In this document: one piece after another, positions 31,489 through 41,597 of the stretch | How positions within the stretch are numbered: position 1 is the first letter of the stretch | How the letters are laid out: the number at the start of each line of letters is the position of its first letter | NCBI RefSeq assembly: GCF_030537745.1 | Contig: NZ_JAUNVI010000004.1 | Coordinates: 26,358-90,357, forward strand | DNA length: 64,000 bases | From: Ornithinimicrobium sp. | GTDB lineage: Bacteria; Actinomycetota; Actinomycetes; Actinomycetales; Dermatophilaceae | Direction of reading: 5' to 3' | Notes under the pieces: generated by a model | What the model saw: only the letters and a program-made list of their open reading frames with translations | Databases searched by the model: none | Told to the model about the DNA's origin: nothing | Made by a program: the position numbers and the translations under genes

Positions 31489-31549
31489 GACATACACCTG
31501 CGGCCCCGCCGCCCGAAGATCTCGGGCTGCGGGGCCGCAGGTGTATGTC
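31489..31549. terminator. 61-bp inverted repeat, bidirectional terminator of whiB3 and groEL
   Basis: Perfect 20-bp stem: the left arm begins GACATACACCTGCGG (31489-31508) and the right arm ends CCGCAGGTGTATGTC (31530-31549). Inside is a second 5-bp stem, CCCGA/TCGGG. It lies between the convergent whiB3 and groEL genes, 15 nt from the groEL stop. It is much longer than the other hairpins here. Confidence 0.85.
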
Positions 31550-31564
31550 AATCCTGACGGGACG

Positions 31565-33262
<1,698 letters not shown>

Positions 33263-33353
33263 TCACTCAAAGATCAGGACGAGGCGTGACGCGCTGACGA
33301 ACTCCGCTCGCGGGTCGTCGGCGCTCCTTCTCGCCCGACCGTGGGCCGACTGC

Positions 33354-33647
33354 TCAGCCGACGATCGCGAGCACGTCGCGCGCGCTCAGGATCAGGTACT
33401 CAGTGCCGCTGTGCTTGATCTCGGTGCCGCCGTACTTGCTGTAGATGACGCGGTCGCCGACTTTGACGTCCATCGGGACGCGGTTGCCGTTGTCGTCGAT
33501 ACGGCCGGGACCGACCGCCAGGACCTCGCCCTCCTGGGGCTTCTCCTTGGCGGTGTCCGGGATGACGAGGCCAGACGCTGTGGTCTGCTCCGCCTCGACG
33601 GACTTGACGACGATGCGGTCCTCGAGAGGCTTGATGGAAACCGACAC
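33354..33647 (-). CDS. groES: Co-chaperonin GroES
   Basis: Ten-kDa lid of the GroEL chamber. The 97 residues are [21 protein letters not shown] at the start, the mobile loop around [18 protein letters not shown] and the C-terminal [27 protein letters not shown] 33647 with AAGGAAGG upstream. Transcribed from a promoter at 33799-33827 flanked by two CIRCE operators, with a leader of about 145 nt, so HrcA-controlled heat-shock expression is expected. First gene of groES-groEL. Confidence 0.97.
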   Translation of the reverse strand: MSVSIKPLEDRIVVKSVEAEQTTASGLVIPDTAKEKPQEGEVLAVGPGRIDDNGNRVPMDVKVGDRVIYSKYGGTEIKHSGTEYLILSARDVLAIVG

Positions 33648-33767
33648 GGTTGCCTTCCTTTTCGTTCTACCGGTCGACTGGTGCCGCCGGTGTGGTCATG
33701 GTGCAGATCTCACTCTCTGCGCCGTCCTTGGCCGCCGTCGCGGGGATCAACCAGGAACGTGAGTGCG

Positions 33768-33794
33768 CTGGCACTTGCGTGCCGAGAGTGCTAA
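33768..33794 (-). promoter_or_regulatory. CIRCE operator 2 (downstream of groES -10)
   Basis: CTGGCACTT-N9-GAGTGCTAA. The right half-site is perfect, the left has three mismatches to TTAGCACTC. The spacing of nine is that of CIRCE, the HrcA operator. It covers the predicted transcription start near 33792. Confidence 0.75.
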
Positions 33795-33798
33795 GTCG

Positions 33799-33827
33799 AA
33801 TCTAGGCCGCGATTAGCACTCGGTCAA
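33799..33827 (-). promoter_or_regulatory. Primary-sigma promoter of groES-groEL
   Basis: Minus-strand TTGACC (33827-33822), a 17-bp spacer, then TAGATT (33804-33799). This is the best -35/-10 match in the window. The -35 lies inside the spacer of CIRCE 1 and the start site falls at CIRCE 2, so HrcA binding at either site would block RNA polymerase. Confidence 0.8.
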
Positions 33828-33839
33828 GCCGAGTGCCAA
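33813..33839 (-). promoter_or_regulatory. CIRCE operator 1 (overlapping groES -35)
   Basis: TTAGCACTC-N9-GAGTGCCAA, one mismatch to the CIRCE consensus. The nine-base spacer carries the -35 hexamer of the groES promoter. Confidence 0.88.
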
Positions 33840-33890
33840 GAAGCGACGTGCTCGAGGGCCGTCGACGGACCGGCACCTGCCCACTAGCGC

Positions 33891-35153
33891 TTAGAGAAAC
33901 GGCTCCAGCGGTTGCAGCACCCGCTCGATCACCCGGTAGTGGAAAGGTCGTTTGCTCCACTCGCCCATCGTCATCTGCCGGCAGCGTTCCAGGTCGCGAC
34001 TGAAGATCTCCTCCATGTGCGCCGCCTGGTCGGGGTCGATGAGCTCAAGGTTGATCTCGTAGTTGCCGCGGAGCGAGAGCCGGTCGATGTTGGCGGTGCC
34101 GATCGTCGACCACGCTCCGTCGACGGTCGCTGTCTTCGCGTGGACCATGACGTCCTGGTAGAGATACACCTCCACTCCGCCCCGGAGCAGCTCGGTCCAG
34201 TAGTAGCGCGCGACGATGTCGGCGAGCACGTGGTTGGACCGCTCCGGCATGATCACCTTGACGTCCACCCCGCGGCCGGCCGCATGCAGGAGGGCTTGCA
34301 GGATCTCGGCGTCCGGGATGAAGTAGCCCTGGGTGATCCAGACCCGGTGCAGGGCCCGATCGATAGCCTCGAGGTAGAGCGCCCGGACAGGATAGATCAA
34401 CCGGCTCGGTTCGTTACGCGCCGCGTGGACGGCCGCGTCCCAGTGAGACGAACCACTGTCGGGCAGCTCTGGCTTGCGCGTCCCGCGGTGTCGGTTCCAG
34501 AAGTCGACGAAGGAGTTCTGCAGCTCCCAGACGCCTGGTCCCTCGATCCGCAGATGGGTGTCACGCCAGCTCTTCGCGTAGAGGGAGCCGATGTTGTAAC
34601 CCCCGACGAAGCCGACCGCTCCGTCGACGACGAGGATCTTGCGGTGGTCCCGGCCGGTGCGCCTGATGTCGATGACGGGCAGCCGCGAACGCAGGACGGG
34701 GAACTTGAGAAGGTGGACCGAGCTCGGGAACGACTTGAACTCCGAGGACACCACCAGGTTGGCGAAGCCGTCGAAGACGAGGCACACGAGCACCCCACGA
34801 TCCGCCGCCCGCACGACGGCGTCCTTCACCGCCTGCCCGACGTCGTCGCCCTTCCAGATGTAGGACGCGAGGTAGACGTAGTCCTGCGCCCCGTCGATGG
34901 CGGCGATCATGTCGTCATAGAGGTCCTGGCCGTAGGTGTAGGTGGTGACCGTGTTGCCACGGACCGTGGCGACCAACGGGTCGTCGTCGGGGGCAGAATG
35001 CTCGGCACTACGACGCTTGCGCAAGCCGTCGGCGATGACCACGGTGGCGGCCACGGACAGTTGCGCGACCAGGCCAGCGCCCGCCAGCTTGAGGGTGACC
35101 CGCCGCGCATCGCTGAGCAGGCCGGTGAACTCTCGGGTGAGGACTCGACGCAT
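33891..35153 (-). CDS. cls: Cardiolipin synthase-like phospholipase D protein
   Basis: A 420-residue membrane-anchored PLD-superfamily enzyme. One N-terminal hydrophobic segment (AGAGLVAQLSVAATVVIADG) is followed by two HKD motifs: HRKILVVDGAVGFVGG (HxKx4D) and VHAKTATVDGAWSTIGTANID. This layout fits synthesis of cardiolipin from two phosphatidylglycerols or a related transphosphatidylation. ATG 35153 has TAGATT (35160-35165) exactly six nt upstream, so it is probably leaderless. Divergent from the THUMP-like methyltransferase with only 31 bp between starts. Confidence 0.88.
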   Translation of the reverse strand: MRRVLTREFTGLLSDARRVTLKLAGAGLVAQLSVAATVVIADGLRKRRSAEHSAPDDDPLVATVRGNTVTTYTYGQDLYDDMIAAIDGAQDYVYLASYIWKGDDVGQAVKDAVVRAADRGVLVCLVFDGFANLVVSSEFKSFPSSVHLLKFPVLRSRLPVIDIRRTGRDHRKILVVDGAVGFVGGYNIGSLYAKSWRDTHLRIEGPGVWELQNSFVDFWNRHRGTRKPELPDSGSSHWDAAVHAARNEPSRLIYPVRALYLEAIDRALHRVWITQGYFIPDAEILQALLHAAGRGVDVKVIMPERSNHVLADIVARYYWTELLRGGVEVYLYQDVMVHAKTATVDGAWSTIGTANIDRLSLRGNYEINLELIDPDQAAHMEEIFSRDLERCRQMTMGEWSKRPFHYRVIERVLQPLEPFL

Positions 35154-35184
35154 TCCATCAATCTAGCTGGAGGACACTAGCGAG

Positions 35185-36441
35185 GTGACCTCGACCGAGC
35201 GTGCCGCAGAACTCATGGCAGCGCTGGCGTCCCCGTCCGGCCTGGCGCTGCTGCGGCGGCTGCCGGTGTATGACGAGGCAACGGTGTTGTCGGTGACCGC
35301 CCGGCTGCGGGACGAGGGGGTCGATCCGGACCTGGCGAGCGCGGCGCTGACGCAGTCCCGGCTCCGGTCACGGGCTCGGGGCCGCCTCGGCCCGGTGGCC
35401 GATCGGTTGCTGCTCACGGCCGACGGTCTGGAGCAGGCGACCCGTCCAGCAGTGGCCGCGCGCCACGCCGAGCGGTTCCTGGCCTGCGGCGTGGAGCACG
35501 TCTGGGACCTGGGCAGCGGAGTGGGGATGGACTCGCTGGCGTTCGCCGAGGCGGGTCTGGTCGTCACTGCGCTGGAGCGCTCCGCCGAGGTCGCGGTCGC
35601 GGCAACCGCCAACCTTGCGCCCTATCCGCACGCACGCGTGGTCACCGCAGAAGTCGACTCTTTCGATCCCGCGCCCGGCGACGGCGCATGGTTGGATCCG
35701 GCGCGACGCACCCCCGGCGTCGCAGATGCGAGGGGGCGCACCCGCCGGGTCTGGCGGCTCTCGGACCTCTCCCCCAGCTGGGAGCAGGTCTTGGCCGTGG
35801 CTGCCCGCACCGCAGCCACGGGCGCCAAGTTGTCCCCCGGCTTTCGCGCCGAGGACCTGCCCGACGGTGCCGAGGCGGAGTGGGTCTCCCTTGACGGAGG
35901 CGTGGTGGAGTGCGTGGTGTGGTGGGGTCGCGCGGTGCGCCAGCCGGGGATCAGCGCGCTAGTGGGCACCTCGGAGGCCGCTGAGGCCGGGGCCGGTGGC
36001 ACCCGTTGGCACGTGGTGGAGCCGGTCAGCGATGCACCCGAACCGCTGCAGAGCGCAGACGCGCTTGGCCCCTTCGTCGGCGAGCCGGACCGGGCCGTGC
36101 TCGCCGCGGGGCTGACCGGCACCCTGTCGGCGCTCGTCAACGGTCAGGAACTGGACCATCACGTGGGCTACGTGAGCGCCCCCGCCCCGACCCCGGTGCC
36201 CTGGGCCCGGTGGTATGCCGTCGAAGAGTCCTTGCCGCTGCACCCCCGACCCGTCCGAGCATGGCTACGCGAGCGGGCGATCGACCAGGTCACGATCAAG
36301 AAGCGCGGGGTCTCCACCGACCCGGAGCGGTTCCGCTCCGAGCTGCGACTGCGGCGAGGGCAGGGGCAGGAGGGGACGCTCATCCTGACGCGGGTCGCTG
36401 GGACGCCGACCGCGCTCGTCGTGCGACCACTGGCACCCTGA
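35185..36441 (+). CDS. SAM-dependent methyltransferase with THUMP-like C-terminal domain
   Basis: A 418-residue protein. An N-terminal helical part (AAELMAALASPSGLALLRRLPVYDEATVL) precedes a class I methyltransferase core with motif I VWDLGSGVGMDSLAFAEAG and a LDPARRT motif at the active site. The C-terminus (VTIKKRGVSTDPERFRSELRLRRGQGQEGTLILTRV) is the THUMP-like module. The DPARR and THUMP-like features point to RNA base methylation, but the target is not known. GTG 35185 has GGAGGA at 35169-35174. Converges with tsaD. Confidence 0.83.
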   Translation: MTSTERAAELMAALASPSGLALLRRLPVYDEATVLSVTARLRDEGVDPDLASAALTQSRLRSRARGRLGPVADRLLLTADGLEQATRPAVAARHAERFLACGVEHVWDLGSGVGMDSLAFAEAGLVVTALERSAEVAVAATANLAPYPHARVVTAEVDSFDPAPGDGAWLDPARRTPGVADARGRTRRVWRLSDLSPSWEQVLAVAARTAATGAKLSPGFRAEDLPDGAEAEWVSLDGGVVECVVWWGRAVRQPGISALVGTSEAAEAGAGGTRWHVVEPVSDAPEPLQSADALGPFVGEPDRAVLAAGLTGTLSALVNGQELDHHVGYVSAPAPTPVPWARWYAVEESLPLHPRPVRAWLRERAIDQVTIKKRGVSTDPERFRSELRLRRGQGQEGTLILTRVAGTPTALVVRPLAP

Positions 36442-36492
36442 CACCGCTGTGGGATCGGGCACCACCCGGCGACCTGGTCGTCGAGGTGCTAC

Positions 36493-37536
36493 TCAGGCGC
36501 GGACCTGCTCCACGGGCTGGGAGGAGTCGGCACGGAGATCGAGCCGGGAAGCCTCGCCACCCTTGCTCACGATCTCGGAGCCGAGCGCCGCAACCATCGC
36601 GCCGTTGTCCGTGCACAACCCGGGACTGGGCACCCTCAGTCGGATCCCGGCCGCTTCGCAGCGCTCGTTGGCCAGGGCGCGCAGGCGGGTATTGGCGGCC
36701 ACTCCCCCGCCGAGGAGCAGATCCTGGACGCCGTGCTCCTGGCAGGCCTTGACCGCCTTGCGGGTGAGCACATCGACGACCGCCTCCTGGAAGCTCGCGG
36801 CGACGTCCGCCACCGGCACCGGCTCCCCGCTGGCCTCCCTGGCCTGCACCCACCGGGCCACCGCCGTCTTGAGTCCGGAAAAGGAGTAGTCGAACCGGTG
36901 CCGCTGCAGATCACGCCCCGAGGTGAGACCCCGGGGGAAGTCGATGGCGATGCGGTTGCCCTCCCGTGCCATCCGGTCGATGTGCGGGCCACCGGGGAAC
37001 GGCAGGCCCAACAACCGGGCGACCTTGTCGAAAGCCTCGCCAGCCGCGTCGTCGATCGTAGCGCCCAGCGACTGGATGTCTTGGGTGATGTCGGGCACGA
37101 GGAGCAGGTTGGAGTGGCCACCGCTGACGAGCAGCCCCATGGCCGGCTCCGGTAGCGGCCCATGCTCGAGGATGTCGACGGCGACATGGGCAGCCAGGTG
37201 GTTGATCCCGTAGAGAGGCCTGTCGAGCCCGATGGCGAGCGCCTTGGCGGCGGCGACGCCAACCAGGAGCGACCCGGCCAGGCCCGGGCCGGCGGTGACC
37301 GCGATCGCGTCGACGTCGCTCAGCTTGACGCCCGCCTCGCGGCACGCCCGGTCGATGGTCGGCACCATCGCCTCCAGGTGCGCGCGGCTGGCGACCTCCG
37401 GCACCACGCCGCCGAACCTGGCATGCTCCTCGACGCTGCTGGCGATGGCGTCGAACAGCAAGGTCTGCCCACTCACCAGGCCGACACCGGTCTCGTCACA
37501 ACTGGTCTCTAGCCCCAGGACCAAGGGTTCGTTCAT
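36493..37536 (-). CDS. tsaD: tRNA N6-threonylcarbamoyladenosine transferase TsaD
   Basis: Transfers threonylcarbamoyl to A37 of ANN-decoding tRNAs as part of the TsaB-TsaD-TsaE complex. The 347 residues carry [16 protein letters not shown], the metal site HLAAHVAVD (HxxxH), the phosphate loop [12 protein letters not shown], and [11 protein letters not shown] with CTDNGAMVA near the C-terminus, which provides the aspartate. ATG 37536 overlaps the rimI stop (ATGA). Last gene of tsaB-rimI-tsaD; tsaE is not in this window. Confidence 0.97.
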   Translation of the reverse strand: MNEPLVLGLETSCDETGVGLVSGQTLLFDAIASSVEEHARFGGVVPEVASRAHLEAMVPTIDRACREAGVKLSDVDAIAVTAGPGLAGSLLVGVAAAKALAIGLDRPLYGINHLAAHVAVDILEHGPLPEPAMGLLVSGGHSNLLLVPDITQDIQSLGATIDDAAGEAFDKVARLLGLPFPGGPHIDRMAREGNRIAIDFPRGLTSGRDLQRHRFDYSFSGLKTAVARWVQAREASGEPVPVADVAASFQEAVVDVLTRKAVKACQEHGVQDLLLGGGVAANTRLRALANERCEAAGIRLRVPSPGLCTDNGAMVAALGSEIVSKGGEASRLDLRADSSQPVEQVRA

Positions 37537-38015
37537 CGAAGCTCCTTACGCATGATGAGGGCGTCCACCCAGGGCCCCGCTGAGGTCCGGTAGTAGTCGC
37601 TCCGGGTGTGGATGGTCGCGTAGCCGTGCGCGTCGTAGAGACACCGAGCGGCCCTGTTGTCGGCGCGGACCTCCAGCATCATGGCGAGTGCTCCGCGGTG
37701 TCGGCCCGCGGTATGCAGGGTCTGCAGGAGGGCGGCGCCCACCCCTGCCCCACGCTGCCGTGGGTCAACGGCGAGAGTCATCACGTCGGCAACTTCGCCG
37801 GACACGTCCAGACCCGCATAGCCGACCACTTTCTCGCCCATCCCCTCGTCCGACGCGTTGGGCCCTGCGGCCAGAGCCACCCAGTATCCGCGGCGGGGCC
37901 GCCCGGCCAGCTCGGCCCAGAAGGTCTGCTCGGGCCAAGCATCATGGGGGAAGCAACGCGACTCCAGCGCCGCCATCGCGGCCAGGTCCTGCCAGCGCGC
38001 TTCGCGCAGTCTCAC
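37533..38015 (-). CDS. rimI: Ribosomal protein S18-alanine N-acetyltransferase-like GNAT
   Basis: GNAT acetyltransferase of 160 residues between tsaB and tsaD. It has [23 protein letters not shown] (acetyl-CoA pyrophosphate loop RGAGVG), [29 protein letters not shown], the usual RimI C-terminal motif. GTG 38015 overlaps the tsaB stop as GTGA; homology begins at [14 protein letters not shown]. RimI acetylates the N-terminal Ala of S18 in E. coli, while actinobacterial homologues may be broader. Confidence 0.92.
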   Translation of the reverse strand: MRLREARWQDLAAMAALESRCFPHDAWPEQTFWAELAGRPRRGYWVALAAGPNASDEGMGEKVVGYAGLDVSGEVADVMTLAVDPRQRGAGVGAALLQTLHTAGRHRGALAMMLEVRADNRAARCLYDAHGYATIHTRSDYYRTSAGPWVDALIMRKELR

Positions 38016-38716
38016 CGCGACGCCTTGACGGGCAGCGCGACCGCGTCGGGCCGGCGCAGGTAGAGGGGTTCGGGGACCAGCAAACCCCAACCCTCGCCAG
38101 CCTGGGCGTCCCCGTGCTCCCCAGCGATGAGCCGGGCTGCCAGATCGGCGAGCACCCCCGGATCGACGTCCAGTGGCGCATCATCCAGGGGGTGCGTCAG
38201 GGCCTCGGGATAGAGTTCGTGCCCGCGCCCCAGGGTGGGCAAGGCCCGCACGTCGGCCGGGAGGTCGGCGGCCCTGCACACCCCCGGGCCACTGACCCGG
38301 TGCGCTCCCGTCGGGCGGACGTCATACACCGCCCAGTAGACCTCCTTGCGCCGGGCGTCCGTCGCCACCAGGAGGGCGCCCTCGTGGCGATCGATGACCG
38401 AGTGCGCGAGCGCGTCGAGGGAGCAGACTCCCGCAGGACGAGGCAGGTCGAGGCTGCGGGCGAGCACGAGAGCCGTGACGACGCCGACGCGGAGCCCGGT
38501 GAAGGGTCCTGGCCCCACGCCGCACACGATGCCGGTGATCTGGGTGCGGTCGACCTGTGCCTCCTCCAGGATCTGCACGATCGCCGGGGCCAGCAGCTCG
38601 CCATGCCTGCGGGAGTCGAGGTGCACCGCCGAGGCGAGGACCGATCCACCGGGGACACGATCGTCGTAAAGCGCGGCGCCGATGGCCTTGGTGGAGGTGT
38701 CGATCGAAAGAAGCAC
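38012..38716 (-). CDS. tsaB: tRNA threonylcarbamoyladenosine biosynthesis protein TsaB
   Basis: Non-catalytic ASKHA-fold partner of TsaD. The 234 residues have LLSIDTSTKAIGAALYDD, RHGELLAPAIVQIL, and GVGPGPFTGLRVGVVTALVLA, the TsaB signature, plus DARRKEVYWAVY. GTG 38716 has TAACCT (38723-38728) six nt upstream, a leaderless arrangement. The usual upstream neighbours in actinobacteria, tsaE and alr, are missing; an HD-domain gene lies there instead. Confidence 0.93.
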   Translation of the reverse strand: MLLSIDTSTKAIGAALYDDRVPGGSVLASAVHLDSRRHGELLAPAIVQILEEAQVDRTQITGIVCGVGPGPFTGLRVGVVTALVLARSLDLPRPAGVCSLDALAHSVIDRHEGALLVATDARRKEVYWAVYDVRPTGAHRVSGPGVCRAADLPADVRALPTLGRGHELYPEALTHPLDDAPLDVDPGVLADLAARLIAGEHGDAQAGEGWGLLVPEPLYLRRPDAVALPVKASR

Positions 38717-38755
38717 GCGTTCAGGTTACGTCTCTGCGACGCCGGGCTGACGGGC

Positions 38756-40006
38756 TCAGTGTGCCGCGGCGCTCGCGCGGAGCTCGGCCGCCTCGGCCGC
38801 GGTCAGCTCACCACGGCGTTCCAGCTGGCGTAGCAGAGCCCGCACGACGTCCGGGTCGAACTCGCGTGGAGTGGCCCGCAGCAGACGCTCCATCGCGGTC
38901 CGGGCGCTGCCTCCACTGCTGCGCCGCTTCTCGCGCGCAGTGAGGTCGTCGTAGGCAGAGACCACGCGCACGACGCGCGCGCCAAGCAGCACATCTCCGC
39001 GTTCGACTGCGCGGTACTGCGGCACGCCGACGTCCGCGACCATCGCCGCCAACCGGGACAACTCGGCGGTGCGGGACAGGATGGCGGCTCCCATCGCGGC
39101 GACACGGCGCTGGTCACGGGTCGAGATCTCCGTGGTCGCCCCGCCGGGGATCGGCCGCCGCAGGCCGACCTGCCCCACGTCGTGCAGCAGCGCCGCGGTC
39201 TCAACGTCGAGCAGGTCGGCGTCATCGACCCCGACATCCCGCGCGATCGGCACCGAGAGGGCCGCGACCCGGGTCGCGTGGCCCGGCGCCGTCAGGCCCG
39301 CGTGGTCGGTCAGCCTGGCGAGCGCGAAAAGGGTCTGGCGTTGGGCGGCTCTGACAGTGCGCTGGCGCGACACCGCCGGCAGCAGCACCGCCATCGGGAC
39401 GAGGAAGAGGACGAACGAGATGGGGCCCAGGACACGCAGGGAGAGCGCCATCACCACGGCGGTCGTCGCGGTGGCCAGGGACAGGAGTCCGTAGCGGGTC
39501 AGGTCGCGCAGGATCTGGGAGCCGACCGGCGCACGCTCCGCCAGCGCCTTGGCGACGGATCTGGCCAGGAGGGGCACACCGACTGCCAGGATCGCCAGAA
39601 CGAGCAGGAGCATGGCGACCAGACCCGCCCGCTGCCCGGGGGCATCGACCAGTTGGTGGAGGCTGCGTCCGTCGAAGACGAAGATCCTCGAGAGTCCGCC
39701 AGCGACCAGGATCGTCGTCCCGGACCGGGTGAGGTCCGCGCGGAGCGTGGCCCACCGCTGTCGGGCGACGCCGACCACGAGGGTCGCCAGGACCGCGAGC
39801 AGGAGCGGACCGAGGAGACCTCCCAGGTAGACCGACCTGGCTTCGTCGACGGCAACTGCCGGCCAGGAGGTCGCGACGACCAGGGCGATGGCGGTGGCCT
39901 GGGCGATCGGGGCGTCCCGCACTTGGCCGTCGACGTCCAGCCGCCACGCCTCCCCGAGCACCATGGCCAAGAAGGCGACGATCGCCGTGAGCAACGTCAG
40001 CGTCAT
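38756..40006 (-). CDS. Membrane HD-domain protein, degenerate HD-GYP
   Basis: A 416-residue protein with six to eight N-terminal hydrophobic segments (for example LLLAVLATLVVGVARQ, LVAMLLLVLAILAVGVPLLA, SFVLFLVPMAVLLPAV) and a C-terminal HD domain. The HD motif is present in ALLHDVGQVGLRRPIPGG, and a GHATRVAALSVPIARDVG helix precedes it, but the HHExxDGxGYP segment found in its neighbour is missing and replaced by VADVGVPQYRAVERGDVLLG. It may have lost cyclic-di-GMP hydrolysis and act as a partner. ATG 40006 overlaps the stop of the upstream HD-GYP gene (ATGA). Confidence 0.8.
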   Translation of the reverse strand: MTLTLLTAIVAFLAMVLGEAWRLDVDGQVRDAPIAQATAIALVVATSWPAVAVDEARSVYLGGLLGPLLLAVLATLVVGVARQRWATLRADLTRSGTTILVAGGLSRIFVFDGRSLHQLVDAPGQRAGLVAMLLLVLAILAVGVPLLARSVAKALAERAPVGSQILRDLTRYGLLSLATATTAVVMALSLRVLGPISFVLFLVPMAVLLPAVSRQRTVRAAQRQTLFALARLTDHAGLTAPGHATRVAALSVPIARDVGVDDADLLDVETAALLHDVGQVGLRRPIPGGATTEISTRDQRRVAAMGAAILSRTAELSRLAAMVADVGVPQYRAVERGDVLLGARVVRVVSAYDDLTAREKRRSSGGSARTAMERLLRATPREFDPDVVRALLRQLERRGELTAAEAAELRASAAAH

Positions 40007-41442
40007 TCCGATTGCCCGACCGCGTCAGGCTGCCACTCGGCAAAGGCATCGCTCATCCTCGGATGGTCGTGGTCTTGGTACCCACGCTCGAGCCCTCGCG
40101 TCGACGCGTGCGGCTCAAGCTGCGGCTGGCGGGGCGCGACGATCTCGCGCGCCAGGGCGTCAGCGAGGGCCTCCACGACGGTCGGGTCCAACTGCGAGCC
40201 CGCCCGGATCCGCAACTGGGCCAACGCAGCCTCGGAGCTGAGCGGTGTCCCTGCGTGATCGGTGGTGAGTGCGTCATACGCGTCCGCGACCGCGATCACC
40301 CGAGCGGCCAGGGGGATGCTCGGCCCGGCCAGCCCCGCGGGGTAGCCGCGCCCGTCCCAGCGCTCGTGATGATGGGCGATCGCCGGCAGCGCGTCGACCA
40401 GGAAGTCCATGCCGCCGAGCATGGCCACCCCGGCGCCGGGGTGCGCGCTCATGCCGCTGAGATAGGCCACCTCGTCACTGTGCGGGTCCGTGGGCAGTTC
40501 GGGGCGCACCGCGACCAGCCCGATGTCGTGAAGCAGCGCCGCATAGCGCAGCGACTCCGCGTCTCGACCGATGATGTCCAGGTGGCCGCCCATTGTCTGC
40601 GCGAGGTCGGCCACTCGGACGCTATGCCCCACCGAATCCGGATCTGCTTGCTCCAGAGCCGCCACGAAGGTCGTGACGGTCTCTTGGTGCTCCCGCCTGG
40701 TCACCGCCCCACGCCCGATCGACCAGTGGGCTACGACGAGGGGTCCCAGGACAAACAGGGCGCTCAACGGACCCAGTCCGGCCGGCCCCCACAGCACGGC
40801 GAAGAGGAAAGCAATGATCACGTGGCTGAGGTAGGCCAACCCCAGACTGCGCAACGCCTGCCAAGCGACGTCAAGGACGCCGGTGCCGCGCAGGAGCGCC
40901 GACATGATCCCATAGGCCACCGCATTGGCTGCGGCCATCGACACATACGCGACCAGCAGAGGGATCCCCACGCGGATCAGCAAGATCCCCGGCGCGGGCG
41001 CGCTGTCCGCGACACGGATCCCCCCGAGCATCAGGTAGACCAGTGCCCCGACCGCCCCCACTGCGGCGGTCATCGCCGCATTGAAGGCCCTGGTGCGCAA
41101 TCTGCGCTGGCGCACGTCGCAGGCGTAGGAGACGAAGCCGACGAGAACGGCGCCGGCCGGCCCGGCTAACGGGAGCGCAGCCGCCAACACCACGGTGGCC
41201 AAGGAGACGCCCAGGTGCGGGCCTAGGTCGCGCTCCCGCAGCAGCACCCCCAAGACCCCGATGATGGTCAGCGGCAGCAGCACGCTGACCGGCAGCTTGG
41301 GATCCTCACCAGCCAGCCGCCACCCCCATCCGGCACCCCCCAGCGCCACCAGCGCCAGCGTGACGATGAAGGGCCAGACCCAGCCCGAAGCGGGACCCGC
41401 CCCAGGTTGGCGCTGGCCCCGCGTCGAGGTCAGTTCTGGCAG
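40003..41442 (-). CDS. Membrane HD-GYP phosphodiesterase-type protein, apparent CTG start
   Basis: Polytopic membrane protein with a C-terminal HD-GYP domain: SVGHSVRVADLAQ, ALLHDIGLVAVRPELP and the full HHHERWDGRGYPAGLAG motif, then RVIAVADAYDALTT. HD-GYP proteins usually hydrolyse cyclic di-GMP. The first GTG (41349) would cut through the first helix, WVWPFIVTLALVALGGAGW. The frame extends to a CTG at 41442, directly after the TAA of the peptide gene, with GGGAGGA at 41447-41453. From CTG the protein is 479 residues and begins LPELTSTRGQRQPG. No ATG, GTG or TTG lies between. About eight helices precede the HD domain. Confidence 0.82.
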   Translation of the reverse strand: MPELTSTRGQRQPGAGPASGWVWPFIVTLALVALGGAGWGWRLAGEDPKLPVSVLLPLTIIGVLGVLLRERDLGPHLGVSLATVVLAAALPLAGPAGAVLVGFVSYACDVRQRRLRTRAFNAAMTAAVGAVGALVYLMLGGIRVADSAPAPGILLIRVGIPLLVAYVSMAAANAVAYGIMSALLRGTGVLDVAWQALRSLGLAYLSHVIIAFLFAVLWGPAGLGPLSALFVLGPLVVAHWSIGRGAVTRREHQETVTTFVAALEQADPDSVGHSVRVADLAQTMGGHLDIIGRDAESLRYAALLHDIGLVAVRPELPTDPHSDEVAYLSGMSAHPGAGVAMLGGMDFLVDALPAIAHHHERWDGRGYPAGLAGPSIPLAARVIAVADAYDALTTDHAGTPLSSEAALAQLRIRAGSQLDPTVVEALADALAREIVAPRQPQLEPHASTRGLERGYQDHDHPRMSDAFAEWQPDAVGQSE

Positions 41443-41529
41443 TTAGTCCTCCCAGGAGATGATGTCGATGATGCTCCGGAGGAAGTCCACAAATCCGGAG
41501 TTCAGGAAGTCTGTCAGCAAAGTAAGCAC
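41443..41529 (-). CDS. 28-residue acidic amphipathic peptide (PSM-like), coupled to HD-GYP gene
   Basis: GTG 41529 follows a good SD (AAAGGA, 41538-41543, 8-nt spacing) and the frame ends TAA at 41443-41445. The product starts MLTLLTDFLNSG and ends IIDIISWED. Hydrophobic residues recur every 3-4 positions (Leu2, Leu5, Leu9, Phe13, Phe16, Leu17, Ile20, Ile24) with Asp, Asn, Ser and Arg on the other face, giving an amphipathic helix with net charge about -4 and a single Trp near the end. It has no Cys and no cleavable signal. This resembles phenol-soluble modulin or delta-toxin type peptides, by character only. Its stop abuts the CTG start of the HD-GYP gene. I recognise no family. Confidence 0.7.
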   Translation of the reverse strand: MLTLLTDFLNSGFVDFLRSIIDIISWED

Positions 41530-41597
41530 GGTGGTTGTCCTTTCAGTTGGTCCCCCGAGAGTCGGGAAGACCCCGCGGCGGTGAACTGCGGTTGAAA

